DNA of 51,946 nt from Phanerodontia chrysosporium. Its lineage: Eukaryota; Basidiomycota; Agaricomycetes; Polyporales; Phanerochaetaceae. The notes beneath the pieces were generated by a model. The model did not search any database and had not been told where the DNA came from. It was given only the letters and a program-made list of their open reading frames with translations. Of the stretch, positions 31,827 through 43,190 are shown piece by piece (within the stretch, counting starts at the first letter, position 1; every line of letters starts with the position of its first letter). The stretch covers positions 1 to 51,946 of the forward strand of contig MJGA01000075.1 in assembly GCA_001910725.1 (NCBI GenBank), read 5' to 3'. Made by a program: the position numbers and the translations under genes.

Positions 31827-34800
31827 ATGTCGTTGAGCGACTGGGAGTCGGATCTCACCGACCTCGAATCATCAGACGACGAGTACGTGCCCACAAAGAG
31901 GGGGCCTGGAAGGCCACCTCGACCAGTCAAAGAATACACTGTGCGTGGCGTGGATAGCTCGGAAAATGGTGGTTTGCTCTAAATCGACATAATACCCGTA
32001 GGTAACCAACGCTTTGACACCTCCTCGTGCGACGAACTATTCCACAAGACACATATATGGTGTGTGGAGGCAAGCCCATTGTCATGCGTACACGCATCTC
32101 ACGGAAGAGTAGATTTATTGGTGAATGGAGACATCGATCTAGACCCACAATATCAGCGCGGTGAGTGACGGTCACTCCTGACAAGCATCGCTAGATGACG
32201 CCATGCATAGATGTCGTCTGGCCTGAAACCAAGCAGGTCGGCCTTATCGACTCGCTGATGAGGAACTACTATGTTCCTCCAGTCATTTTTGGTAATTGGA
32301 GATTCTTTCATGTTTATTGGAATTTAACTGAGGGTGGACAGCCGTTAAGCGTACTGCGTCCGGAGAAGAACTTCGTGTCTGTATCGACGGTAAACAACGT
32401 TTAACTTCTCTACGGAGGTTAGTGTGAGTTCTTCACTACCCGTGGATATCGTGATAAATTTGTGTGATAGGTTTCTTGACGGCGAGGTAAGTCATCTAAC
32501 TGTACCATAATGTACCTCTGACATATTCGCCGAACTCGAAAGATCGCGCGTGAGTACAGGTTCATATACCGTTGACGGCGCTTTTCTGATACCCTTCTCT
32601 AGACAAAGACTCGTAGGTTACACTTGTGTACCGTCGGTTTCCCCACTGAGGTTGGTATCAGGACCACTGGAAAGAAATATTTCGCGAAGAAATTGAGTGG
32701 CGTGCAACGTCAAATGTTGCCGGATGCGCTCCTTCGGGCTTTCGAACGGAAGCAACTCGTTTGCATGGAGTACAACCAAATAGACGAAGAGCAAGAACGA
32801 GAAATTTTCCAGGTGAGCTGCAGTGGAGACATACAAATAGCATGGAATAACGCTCATATTTATCTCGAAGCGAGTGCAAATGGGCATGGCTTTGACAGTT
32901 GCGGGTATGTTAACACCAAAAGCATGACTCCTGCCATGAGTACTCACTGACCACCTTTACAGAAAGGATGCAGGCTATCTCTGGCCAGTGGTCAAATCTG
33001 ATCAGAGATATTCAGTCAGTAGTCATCGGCGACGAGGGATTCGGCGATGCATTGGATTGGGGAACCGGAAGAGGACGCGACTTTCAATGTCTCGCCACCA
33101 TACTATATCTCATCTCGGAAAAGGTGATATTCCCTGGTGCCGCACAGCTAGAGAAATGGCTGTCTCGTACGGATCCGGTCCCATCGAAACTACGGAACGA
33201 CGTGCTCGAAACCTTCCGCATATTCGTTCACCTCGCTCGGGAGCCGAAATTCTCCAGATGCTTTCAGAAACCTACGCGCATCTCTCCCATGGAATTCATC
33301 ATGACGGGTTATGCTATCTACACCTTACGCGGGCGCCTAACATTCTCACAACTTAGCACCGCTATTGCGAAGATGCGGGAAGACGTTCGGGCAAAGCATA
33401 CCGACGTACGAGCTAACAAGAGGGTCATGACCACCATGCAACAGTTCCTTCGCGGTGTCGCCAAAAATCCGTCGGTGCTGAAGGTAGACGACGACGATGT
33501 ACCAGCCTCGGACGCTATCAAAAGCCTCGTTGCCAAACCCGCGAAGCGTAAACGTGCAGATGCCCAATTGGATGACGACGCAGACAAACAACCTAAACGG
33601 GTGACGGCTGTCAAGACGAGCTCAACCAATGCCACACCCAAGGTCACCGAAGCCTCCAAGGCCAAGACTAAAACGACAGTCGCTAAAGTTGCCAAGCCTG
33701 CGGCTACTAAGGAGCTTGGGACCCGGACCACTGTCAAGAAAGTCGCCGCATCCGCATCCAATCCGAAGACCACAGCACACGCAGCAAAGTCCTCAGCACC
33801 TGCCTCACAAGCTTCGACAGGCACCAAAGTCTCCGTTACCACAGCCAAGTCTGCTCAGACGGCCTCTACCAGGGCATCACAAGCATCCTCTGGTGCAGCT
33901 ACCCCGCAGCAGTCAACGCCGAGCTCAGGCTCGAAGACCATGGGACCACCTACTGTCCCACGTCGAGGTTCACAGGACACCATGGACGTAGACTCACCCG
34001 CTAGGGAAACTGTAGATTCTCCCGCGCAAGCTTTCCCAGAGCAACAAACACCATCCGCCTCCCGCAACACACCTGCCCCAGCACAACCTAGCGCGAGCTC
34101 TAGTGCTCAGACCTTGGCGCGTGCAACGCCGCCGCCGATCCCGCGGAGCGATACTTTGCCTGGCTCACCACCTGTTGTTGTAAAGCCCGATCCCGACGGT
34201 TCCCGCGTCCGCGCAGGCTCGATCTTTGACCGGCTCGCACCCATCCGTAATGCCAAAATCGGTGCCCTAGCCTCCCCAACGATGCCATCGTCCAGCCATT
34301 CCATGTTTGCGCAGCACCAGCAGCAGTACCTTCAGCAGCACAACAGCCCGGGGGCGGCTGCACGGAGCGACGAGACCGGCACCGCGCTACTCCCTCGTAC
34401 AACCTCAGACCCCTCCTTCGAGACGAACGGCGCACGGCCAAGTGCACCCGCCTCCCCGCAGATCACCGTCGCGGCCGTGCAGTCGCTTCTCATGAAGGCC
34501 AGACAGTCGCCAACGACCTCAGTGCACATCACGTCTCGCCGTCCATCCGCATCGATGCCGACAGATGCCGCGTCGCCGATTGCGCAGAGCCCGACGGTCT
34601 CGTCGACAACGCCTGCAGTGGCGGCGGCACTTGCACTTCCAAGCGGCAGCCCGAAGCTGAGCGGCTCCCCAGCGGCCGATACTCCACCGTTGACTAGCAG
34701 CGTCACGGACAAGGCTCAGAGTGTGCCCCCGCCCCCGACTACGGCGCAGCCCACGCCTCCGCCCCTGCCGCGCTCGCTGTCGCCGACACTGCCGCGCCGT

Positions 34801-34884
34801 CCGGATGCCCTGCCCAGGGCAGACCACCGTGACCCGCTGCGCGCAACACGCATGAGCCCCGAGCAGCGCACTGGCCCTCAGTAG
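31827..34884 (+). CDS. DUF262 (ParB/GmrSD-like) domain protein with long disordered tail
   Basis: Exon 1 at 31827 encodes an acidic N-terminus with an AT-hook-like KRGPGRPPR. Several very small exons follow (for example 16 and 7 nt near 32471-32552) and together spell the DUF262 core: DIDLDPQYQRDVVWPE, QVGLIDSLMRNYYVPP, ELRVCIDGKQRLTSLRRFLDGE and later MALTVAERMQAISG. The IDGKQRLTS string is the DGQQR-type motif of the ParB/sulfiredoxin-like nucleotide-binding fold, known from bacterial GmrSD restriction systems. From about 33,500 the protein becomes basic, then Ser/Pro/Thr/Ala-rich and disordered for over 400 residues, with poly-Pro patches. Fungi commonly have one such gene, so it is probably ancestral there and not a recent transfer. 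The AT-hook and basic tail suggest a nuclear role; the activity is unknown. Confidence 0.8.
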
Positions 34885-35257
34885 CCGACGGAGGCGAGTC
34901 ATGTCATGTGGCCCTCCGACGCGAACGGCCCGTCGCGAAATTCTCTTGATACTTTCGTATGTCCTTAATCTACCCACGCAGAGCCCATCGCAGAGCACCT
35001 TTCTTGCACCCGTTTCTTGCATCGCGACGTCGTGTACAGTATGCCCACAGCACCCATATTTAGATCTAAGCGTATCCAGATCACCTCAGCATGCTTCCTC
35101 CGTTCGTTTCTTCTGTCCGTACATAACTGCATACACCTACCTTTCTTGACATCGATATGAAGGACTATGTTTGACGCACACAACAATTCGTCTGAGCTAG
35201 CGCTGAGTGGTATGACACGGCCAGGTCCAATACACAACCTAGATACCAGATGCCTCG
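34885..35257. other. Convergent intergenic region
   Basis: The 3' flanks of the DUF262 gene (plus) and the OMA1-like gene (minus). Nothing else is recognised. Confidence 0.5.
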
Positions 35258-36824
35258 TCATGCCCAACCCCATACCGTCTGTGGTGGTCCATGGGCTAGG
35301 CCAACTGCATCCCTGAAGCCCGAAAATTCGTCGTCGAGCCCTGCGCATGCTGGATTTGCGGCACGTATTGAGTAGGCCTCGGCGAGAAGCTTGTTCAAAC
35401 GCTACAACGCTCATCAGACTCATAGGAATGGCACACGAAGAGAGGGGCATACAAACCTCGATGCGCTTCTCGAAAGTCGGATGCGTGTAGAGGAAGTTGA
35501 CGTTGAGACCGCGGTTCTGCTTGTCTATCTGCTCCATACGCTGAAAGACTCTGGCGAGACAGGGCGGTTAACTCGTGATACCGTGAAGAAAGCATAGTGG
35601 GACATACGCCGGTGCTGCAGCCGGGTTGTAGCATGCCTTTGCCGCAAGCTTCAAACCGATCTCGTCCGCTGTCCACATTAAAGGTCAATTGCCATGATCA
35701 ACTGAAATGCGGCAGCGCACCTTCAAGTTCCTGTTTGCGCGAGTTTGGCAGCTCTAGCAGTAGTGTTGACAGCATCGATGAGAAGCCAAAGTCCAAGCCT
35801 ATGACCGACAACAGCGTCGAGAATAGAAGGAAGATCTTGCTCGATGAATAACGCTCTAGGCTGTGCTTTGCCACTGGGCGAGATTTAGTCTTCTCCTAGC
35901 CAGGGCTCGAGATTAGCTGACCTGCATGCGCGATCTCTGTACAAGCGGTATATCAATGGAAGGCTCTCTATATATAATGTGATACGCACCGTGTCCTATA
36001 ACCGCTGCGAGGCCCTCTTCATCCCTCGCCAATGGCAGAATTCCTGTGAAGACAATGACCGTGCCTAACCTTGGAGTGAGTGGCTAGCACCCGGTGATCC
36101 GGATGACTTGTTATGCCCACCGAAGCTAGCCATCGCGTTCACGACCTTATCGTCTTTGACAACCATCAGCTCCCATTCCTTGTCTTGTGCACCCGCAGGG
36201 CGCTGCCCCGCAGGGCTCACGTACGCATCGTCGTGTGGTATCGCGAGCCATGGCGCAGCAGCAGGCGTCGAGGACTTCAGGTGTCCAAGCCCGTTTGCCT
36301 CAATGATACGCGTCACGATGCGATGGACATGTCGCGTGAGGGGGTGGTCGGGCGGGAGGGTCTTTGCTCCTAGCTCAGCACGGAGCTGCCGACGGGACTC
36401 TGCGGTGAGCTTCGGTCGCTGTCAGCGCTGCGACGCAAAGGGGGGTCGGGATCCAACGCACGCGGGCCTCCATGCGCGGGCTGACGTCCATGAATCGCCA
36501 TCGCCCTGTCTCTGGCACCTGCTCGAGGCTGTGGCGGGACGGCTGTTACGGCTGAACGGGAGGCGCGAGAGCGAGGCGGGATACGCACTGTGCCACATAG
36601 TACACGCCACAGCCGCCGACGAGCAGCGCAAATACCCGCTCGCGCGTGCTCCAGCCCGTCGCATCCCACCATGGCTTGTGTGGCCGCCCTGGGACGTCGT
36701 CGAAGCGAACATACCGCACCCGCCGCGGAAGGCTGCTCGAGAAGTGTCGCGGGAGTGTCGTGCGTGTGAGGCTGCTGAGTCTTGTAGTCGAGCGAATGCT
36801 TCTGCTGAAATGTATTCCGAACAT
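35258..36824 (-). CDS. OMA1: Mitochondrial metalloendopeptidase OMA1-like (M48)
   Basis: The N-terminus is a mitochondrial presequence (MFGIHFSRSIRSTTRLSS, then PRHFSSSLPRR), followed by a transmembrane stretch (VFALLVGGCGVYYVAQ). After a linker comes WRFMDVSPRMEARL, then VIVFTGILPLARDEEGLAAVIGHE, where the zinc-binding HExxH (HEIAH) is split by an intron at 35936-35990. Further on, SRKQELEADEIGLKLAAKA supplies the third ligand region (ELEAD), followed by YTHPTFEKRIELLAEAY. The order matches OMA1, the inner-membrane stress protease that cleaves dynamin-like and other substrates. The stop at 35258 closes a short C-terminal exon. It lies about 225 bp downstream of the EI24-type gene on the same strand, each with its own introns. 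The exon-2 acceptor GCCACAG was chosen to keep frame and motif. Confidence 0.85.
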
Positions 36825-37049
36825 GGTCGTCGCGAGAGGCAGAGAGCGAGGTATATGCTAGCAGGAGCTGAGGGTCGGACAGAATACTGCAGGCAGACAT
36901 CATGCCGAAGCGAAGCCGCGGCAACATTGGCGTTTCGTCAGCACCGTTTGCTCAGCATCAGGCCCAGCAACGAGGGACTACAGGCAAGCATACATATTTG
37001 AGAGCTGTCTCTATCTATGTACACTATCTGAACCCATGCATATGTGCTC

Positions 37050-38341
37050 TCATTCTCTCTTGTCCACTCCCTGTGCTTTGGTCTGTGCGATGTAATGCTG
37101 ACGCTTTTCGAGGTCTACGAGAGCATGTCAATATAGTTCCACATTTGATCCTTAGCTAGAAAACTCACCATGAGCCCACATTGCGGCGCCGATCCTGTTA
37201 GACACAGTAAAGAGCAGCCCGATGACAGGGATACCCTCAAGAAGAGCAGCAGTGAAACCAAAAGCTGGAATTGGGCGAGTCTCAGGACGCGTTGTGTAGC
37301 CGAATAAGCGAGACACGCACCGCGATAGTCCCACTTGCGCTCTTCGACAAAGACCGCAACTTGGTCTTCGGTCATCTTCTTGGCCTTGAAGTACTGTCGT
37401 GGGACGTCAAGGGATTGCCCATGCAAACGCATTATAATGCAGCCTTACAGGACGATGCAGATGTCGACCGGTGCCCAGAGCTCGCAGCCACGCTGAAAGG
37501 ACGATGCCAACAATAGGCACAAGGTGCAACGGGGTCAGCGCCACTTGGGCACTGTCAGCAAAGCAGATGCACCTCCGGACGGAAACTCACGCTTGATCGC
37601 GATGCGCCCGAAGGGGCTGCCGGCAAAGCGGGTGAGGAGCGAGCGGCTCGGCCTGGGCGGGTTGTCCCACTCTTCGACGTACGGTCCCCAGAACGAAGGG
37701 TCTTTCGCACGCGAGATGACGGTCTGCTCGTACACGCGGTCGCGTGCTATGCGGATGTTCTTCGAGAGGAAAAAGGTCAGAATCGCGGTCGCTTGCGTCG
37801 CGACAAACGTAAGCGTGGCATCTGCGGGAGGGTGAGGCGACAGTGCACAGCAAAGAGATACAGGGACGAACAAGTCGGGAGGTCAAACGGCATGTGAATG
37901 CCAAAGACTGCGTCGCGCGAGAGGCCTGTCACAGATGGTGACCTGCCAAGGTCAGATGGCTGGCGTTTGCATAGACAGGACGCGTACTTGATGAGGAATA
38001 TCTCCACAAACTTCCGCTGGATCTTGAATGTCAGGATCGCCTTCACGCGTCGGGGTCAGCATGTCAAGTTCCCGTGCACACAACCTGCCACACACCCATG
38101 CGAGCGCAACGCCTGCACCTCTGAAAGCGCCGTGTTTGCATTTATCCCATGCAGGTCGCGTCAAGCTCTTGTCCGTCAGGAGGCGATATACGCCTACAAC
38201 CACATACGATGGCGGGAACTGCAGACGCGCCGTTGCAGAGCGCAGCTCAGCCGGAACATTCGCAATGTATGGCTCAGGAAGGCCACCCGGAATAGTGTGG
38301 TCGCTGTGGGTGAGCGTGTCGGTGACTTGGGCGTTGGACAT
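37050..38341 (-). CDS. EI24/RRT8-family multi-pass membrane protein
   Basis: The start at 38341 (MSNAQVTDTL) gives a short polar N-terminus, then several hydrophobic segments. About seven exons join in frame, including PSYVVVGVYRLLTDKSL, ATLTFVATQATAILTFFLSK, PLHLVPIVGIVLSAWLRALG and FGFTAALLEGIPVIGLLF. Between them is the conserved cytosolic signature ACxxYF-like region YFKAKKMTEDQVAVFVEERK, and at the end SNRIGAAMWAHDLEKRQ. This pattern matches fungal EI24-domain proteins, which include the yeast lipid-droplet and spore-wall proteins of the RRT8/LDS group; members are linked to lipid droplets or endomembranes. The stop at 37050 follows a basic KR-rich tail. The acceptor after CCCAAG near 37551 is unusual but is the one that restores the conserved helix. 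Confidence 0.75.
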
Positions 38342-38816
38342 GGTTGCAAGATGGACGTACGGGAACAAGACGCTGCGGATGGAACACAGGATACTGGCGC
38401 CCATACGAAGCACCGCGCCGAGGACAAACATCGAATTGGTGGCATTTTATCCATAATGACAAGAATATACATGGGAGACTCATCGTAAGCACACCAAGAT
38501 CTTCAGTTTACTATTGAGATGATTGGTCGACTTTTCCTTAGACTGCAATCAAGCCGTAATTCGCCACGGACCTCAATCCTGTAGGCTAGCCGCGGCATAT
38601 GCAGCGTCATCGAACTCGAGACGCAGAGCTCGACTCGTATTACACCAGCGAAGGTGCTCTGGCTGAAATGCTCGTCAGCGACTGACAGTTCCGAGCGGAG
38701 TGTCGCAAAGTCCGCCTCATGAGCAGCGTCTACAACATCGAACACGCCGGCGTGCACCCAAACGACGTCAGGTGGTAGCAGGGGGTGTGCTCACCGCCTC
38801 GCTCATGCCTCGTCGC
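38342..38816. other. Spacer, possible minor coding
   Basis: Between the EI24-type gene and a poorly resolved minus-strand gene. A minus frame at 38503-38757 (including ADFATLRSELSVADEHFS) looks somewhat protein-like but has no start context or partner exon that I can support. Confidence 0.35.
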
Positions 38817-39510
38817 CTAGTTCTCCTTCAGCCGCCTCTCGAGCAGCACGTCGAGCTCCTTCGCCTTCTGCGCCGCGACATCAATGGTGCGCAGAACTCG
38901 TCTGGCGCAAGCGGTGCGCAGCCGGCCTTCTACACGACGCAAAGCACGTCTGCGGACAGACGCTGCTCAAGCACCGACGGGTCAAGCACACCTAGCGCTG
39001 TCGCGTCGGAGAGTAGGCGAATGGGAAGCAGTGCTGCATGTGGTGTATCGAGAGCGCGGCGGGCGTGCGGGCGTGCGGGCGTGCGGCAGGATGGTGCCAC
39101 ACATTGACCGCTGCAGGCGCTCTGCGCCACATCCTGGCTCACTCACTCATATTGAGTGTGCTGTCTGAGAATTTGGCCAAGCGTACTACGAGAGAAATAA
39201 GCACAAAATCCATGAGCATAGAAATTGAAGCCAGTCCTACATCTAACCAGCGAAATTCGTCAAGTCACCAACAAGTGAGCAAACTCAGGTCATATCGACA
39301 TGCACATATACCGTGTATAAGTACTCTCTGAAGAGGGCAGCACAGACTCTTTTGCCTTCCGTGAGGTCGTGCTGGTCGAGGTCGGACGAACTCTCCCCAA
39401 GCCTGCCATATGCATCCAGGCGCTTCACCGCTTCAAAGCGCCTGAACTTCAATCTCCGCACAAATCTTTGATGGGAGCTTAGGCTGCATGCATCCACAAA
39501 CTTTGCTCAT
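38817..39510 (-). CDS. Unresolved small gene, hypothetical
   Basis: Two stretches look coding on the minus strand. The first, about 39497-39320, reads EAVKRLDAYGRLGESSSDLD and then LTEGKRVCAALFREYL, ending at a possible GTATAT donor. The second is a terminal exon, about 38962-38817, reading RALRRVEGRLRTACARRVL and then AAQKAKELDVLLERRLKEN with a stop at 38817. A possible transmembrane segment lies between (SMLMDFVLISLVVRLAKF, near 39224-39170). I could not find a splice path that joins all of them, and I do not recognise the family. An ATG at 39510 (MSKVCGCMQPKLPSK) could be the start but is out of frame with the next segment. It is divergent from the eIF3a gene. A run of three GCGTGCGG units (39060-39086) sits inside the proposed gene. 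Confidence 0.35.
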
Positions 39511-39666
39511 CGTCGACCGCGACGTACAGCAGGCCTTTGACGTCGACGAGAGCTCCGGGACAGCGATCAGACACCTTCTGACGCTGATTCTTAACTAAAA
39601 CTAGTGAGTGTGCACGATCCCCAGACTATCTGAGCCACATATACCAACTTTTGCGCAGGTGCAATC

Positions 39667-42600
39667 ATGGCACCGTTCTCCAAGCCCGAGACAGTCCTCA
39701 AGCAGGCGGAGGGCCTTGTCTCTGTCGGACAGACCCATGCAGCCCTGCAGTCCCTGACCGAAATGTTCTCCTCAAAACGATTCCGCTCTACCCCTCTTGC
39801 ATCCCTCGAGCCCATCATGTTGCGCTTCGTCGAGCTTTGCGTCGACATGCGGAAGGGTCGCACCGCCAAGGAGGGTCTCATGCAGTACAAGAACATCGCG
39901 CAAAACACAAGCGTCCAGTCCATTGAGGTTGTCATCAACCGCTTCATCCAGCTCGCAGACGCGAAGGTGCAGGAGGCGCAGGAAAAGGCTGATAAGGCGG
40001 TGGCGGTGGACGTAGACGATCTGGAGGCGAGCGAGACACCCGAGAGCATCCTACTTGGCGCGGTCAGTGGGGACCAAAACAAGGACAGGACCGACCGGGC
40101 TCTGGTCACCCCCTGGCTCAAGTTCCTCTGGGAAAGCTACCGCACCGCCCTCGAGACACTGAAAAACAATGCCAGGCTGGAAGTTGTCTACCAGGTGGGT
40201 GCTTACGCGCGCTGCGACGAATCCACCTTAATGAGGAATGAGGATGTGTAGCAAATCGCGCAACAAGCGTTCCGCTTCTGTTTGAAGTACCAACGCAAAG
40301 TCGAGTTCCGCCGCCTCTGCGAGACCCTTCGCCTTCACCTGTCGAACGTCGCGAAATATTCGCACCAGCCGCACTCCATCAACCTCTCCGATCCCGAGAC
40401 GCTGCAGCACCATCTCGACACGCGCTTCGCGCAGCTGAATACTTCTGTCGAGCTCGAGCTTTGGCAAGAGGCATTCCGCTCCGTAGAAGATATCCACAAC
40501 CTCCTCACAATGGCGAAGAAGGCGCCCCGCCCCGCTATGATGGCTAACTATTACGAAAAGCTCACCAAGATCTTCCTGATGAGCGGCAATGCCCTCTACC
40601 ATGCCGCCGCCTGGGGTCGCTACTACACTGTCTTTACCGCCATAGGCGGTAAGTCTGACGAGGAGGTCCGCCGCTTGGCGGGTCAAGTGCTCGTTAGCGC
40701 TTTGGCTGTGCCCGTAGGTTCGAAGACTGATAGCGAGGATGGCAAGGGCAAGAACCAGCGCTTAACCGCCCTTCTTGGCTTGTCCAAGACCCCCACCCGT
40801 CAGGGCTTGCTAAAGGATGCTGTAAGTTGACCAAGAATCTCCCACATTGCTGACAGTCCTGACTTCGCTGTATAGCTCTCCCGCAACGTTCTAAAGCTCT
40901 CCCCTGAGCCGATCAAGGAGCTTTACAATATCCTTGAGGTGACATTCGACCCGCTCACTCTCTGCTCGACCATCGCACCTCTGTTCCAGTCTTTGCAAAG
41001 CGATGCCAGCTACTCGCAGTACCTTCCGCTCCTGCAGCACGCCTTGCTCTCTCGACTGCTGTCGCAGCTTTCTCAGGTTTATTCCTCAATCAAGATCGAT
41101 AACCTCCTCGAGCTTGTCGCGCCCCTGCGTGCGAGTACTACCGAGGGCTCGAGTGTCTTCGATGAGGAACAAGTTGAGGCATATGTGATGGGTTGTGCAC
41201 GCCGCGGCGAGCTCAACATCCGCGTGGATCATGCCGCAGGCAGCATCACGTTTGTCGACGGCACGTTCTCCGTCATCGAGGACCCCAGCTCAAGCACGAT
41301 GGCCGCCACGGGCGCGATCCAGCCGTCGACGTCCGAGGCCGTCAAGACGCGCCTGAGCAGCCTTGCCACTTGTTTGCACAACTCTCTTGCGACTTTGTAT
41401 CCACCTGCGCCGTTGTCCGCGGAGGAGCAGCAGACTCGCTTCGCCGCCCTCGTCGCCGCGGCACAAGCCGAGCGCAAGGCCCTGCAGGTCCGCCGCGCCA
41501 TCGTCGCGCGTCGTCGCGAGCTCGCGATCGAGCTTGCTGCGCGCAAGGAGAAAGAGGAGGCCAGTCGCCGTGTCGAGGCCAGTCGCAAGGAGAAGGAAGA
41601 GGCCGAGCGTCGTCGCGTTGAGGAGGCTCGCCGCAGAGAGGTTGAGCGTGCGCGCAAGGAGATTGAGGCGATTCGCACCGAAGAAGCTCGCAAGCTTGCG
41701 CAGAGTCTCAAGGAGAAGGGTACCCTCAAGGTCGACGTCAACGTAAGTGGTGCTATCGGGTATTGCGTGCATTTCTAACTTAGAATGTGTGGATAGGAGA
41801 TGGAGAATCTCAGCACGGACAACCTTATGCGGCTTCAGGTCGAACAACTCGAGAAAGAGAAGCGCGAGCTCAACGAGAAGATGCGCATCATCGCAAAGCG
41901 CATCGACCACATCGAGCGTGCATACCGCAAGGAGGAGCGCCCGCTGCTCGCCAAGGACTACGAGCTCCAGCAGGCGAACGACCGTGCGGCGCACGAAGCT
42001 GCGCAGAAGACACGCATAGAAACCGCTCGCCTTGCACACCAACAGGACCTCGAGACGAAGCGCCGCCTCCTCCGCATCATGGACGACTACAAGGCCTACC
42101 GCGAGGTCGTCGTCGGCAAGCGTAGCGAGGAGTTCGCTCAGCGCCAGAAGCTTGCGCAGAAGAAGATCGAGGAGGAGAAGGCCAAGCGCCGCGCCGCCGT
42201 TCTTAAACAGCGCGAGGAAGAGCGTCTCCGCCGCGAAGAGGAGGAACGCCTTCGTCGCGAGCAGGAAGAAGAGGAACGCAGGCAGGAGGAGGGTGAGTTG
42301 CTATCTATGATCCCTCCTGACGCACAAACTGACGGTCGTTCCTTCCAGCCCGCCGTGCCGAAGAGGAGCGTCGCCTTGCGGAGGAAGAGGCCGCGCGTGC
42401 CGCCGAGGAGGCCAAGAAGCGCGAGGCCGAGGAAAAGGCCGCCGCGCTGCGCCGCGAACGCGAGGCCGAGCGCCAGGCCGCGCTCGAGAAGGCGCGTCTG
42501 CAGCAGCAGCGCGAGGAAGAGGCGGAGCAGCGTCGCCTCCAGCGTGCTGCCGAGCGCGAGCGCGAGCGTCTCGGTGCTCGTGCCCCTGCCGCCGCCGCCG

Positions 42601-42959
42601 CCGCCGCCCCGGCTGCCCGCGCCCCCGTCGCCGAGGAGGGTGTCTGGCGGCGCGGTGCTGCTGCCCCCGCGCCCTCGACCCCGACCCGCGCGCCCGCTGC
42701 GCTCCCGGCGGAGAGCACCGGCAGGTACCGCCCCGGCGCGTTCTCGGCCGCAGGGGGTGGAGGTGGATGGCGTGCTCGGGAGGCTGCCAAGCGTGAGGCG
42801 GAGGCTGCGGGTGGTGCGGGATCCGCTCCTGCGTCCCGCCCTGAATCGCCTGCACCAAGGAGGGAAGAGCCTTCGCGTGATGACGATGGCTTCCAGACTG
42901 TGCCCGCCCGGGGTGCTGGTGGCGGTGGTCCCTGGCGGCCGCGCCGCGGCAGGGCTTAA
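39667..42959 (+). CDS. TIF32: Translation initiation factor eIF3 subunit a
   Basis: Five exons (39667-40194, 40252-40821, 40876-41742, 41797-42292 and 42349-42959) join in frame to about 1,023 residues. The N-terminus ([18 protein letters not shown]) and helical-repeat region lead to a PCI domain ([31 protein letters not shown]). A long charged helix of Arg, Glu, Lys and Ala follows ([20 protein letters not shown] and similar). The C-terminus holds an alanine run, a GRYRPGAF motif, a Gly-rich patch and [10 protein letters not shown] before a basic GRA end. This is the standard layout of fungal eIF3a, the scaffold of eIF3 that binds the 40S ribosome near the mRNA entry. The first three introns are 51-57 nt. 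The gene is very GC-rich in the last exon. It is convergent with CCH1, only 231 bp away. Confidence 0.95.
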
Positions 42960-43190
42960 GCTCTTGCATCATTTATGCTCGCTCCCTCTGTATGCATTCC
43001 CCCAGATCACATCTTTGTACATACGCACGAGCATGCAATGTCTGGTTTTTTATGCGCTGATTAACTTACGTATGTGAACATGGTACTCTACAGTACTAGT
43101 GTAACGATGCAGTTCTACAGGTGATGGATAACGAGATTGTCCCTACAGAGTCCCTTGAGAGCACAATAATGAATGAACGGCGGGCTAGTG

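Noticed and set aside
32968..34884. Long plus-strand frame as a stand-alone intronless gene
   Set aside because: It is the last exon of the DUF262 gene. The upstream small exons complete the conserved core and join it in phase through a GTATGT/TTACAG intron.
39060..39086. Possible CRISPR or satellite array
   Set aside because: Only three short GCGTGCGG-like units; a simple-sequence slip, not an array. No CRISPR-like spacing exists anywhere in the window.
42301..42972. Minus-strand frames over the eIF3a 3' end
   Set aside because: Antisense to GC-rich repetitive codons of eIF3a; low complexity and no domain.
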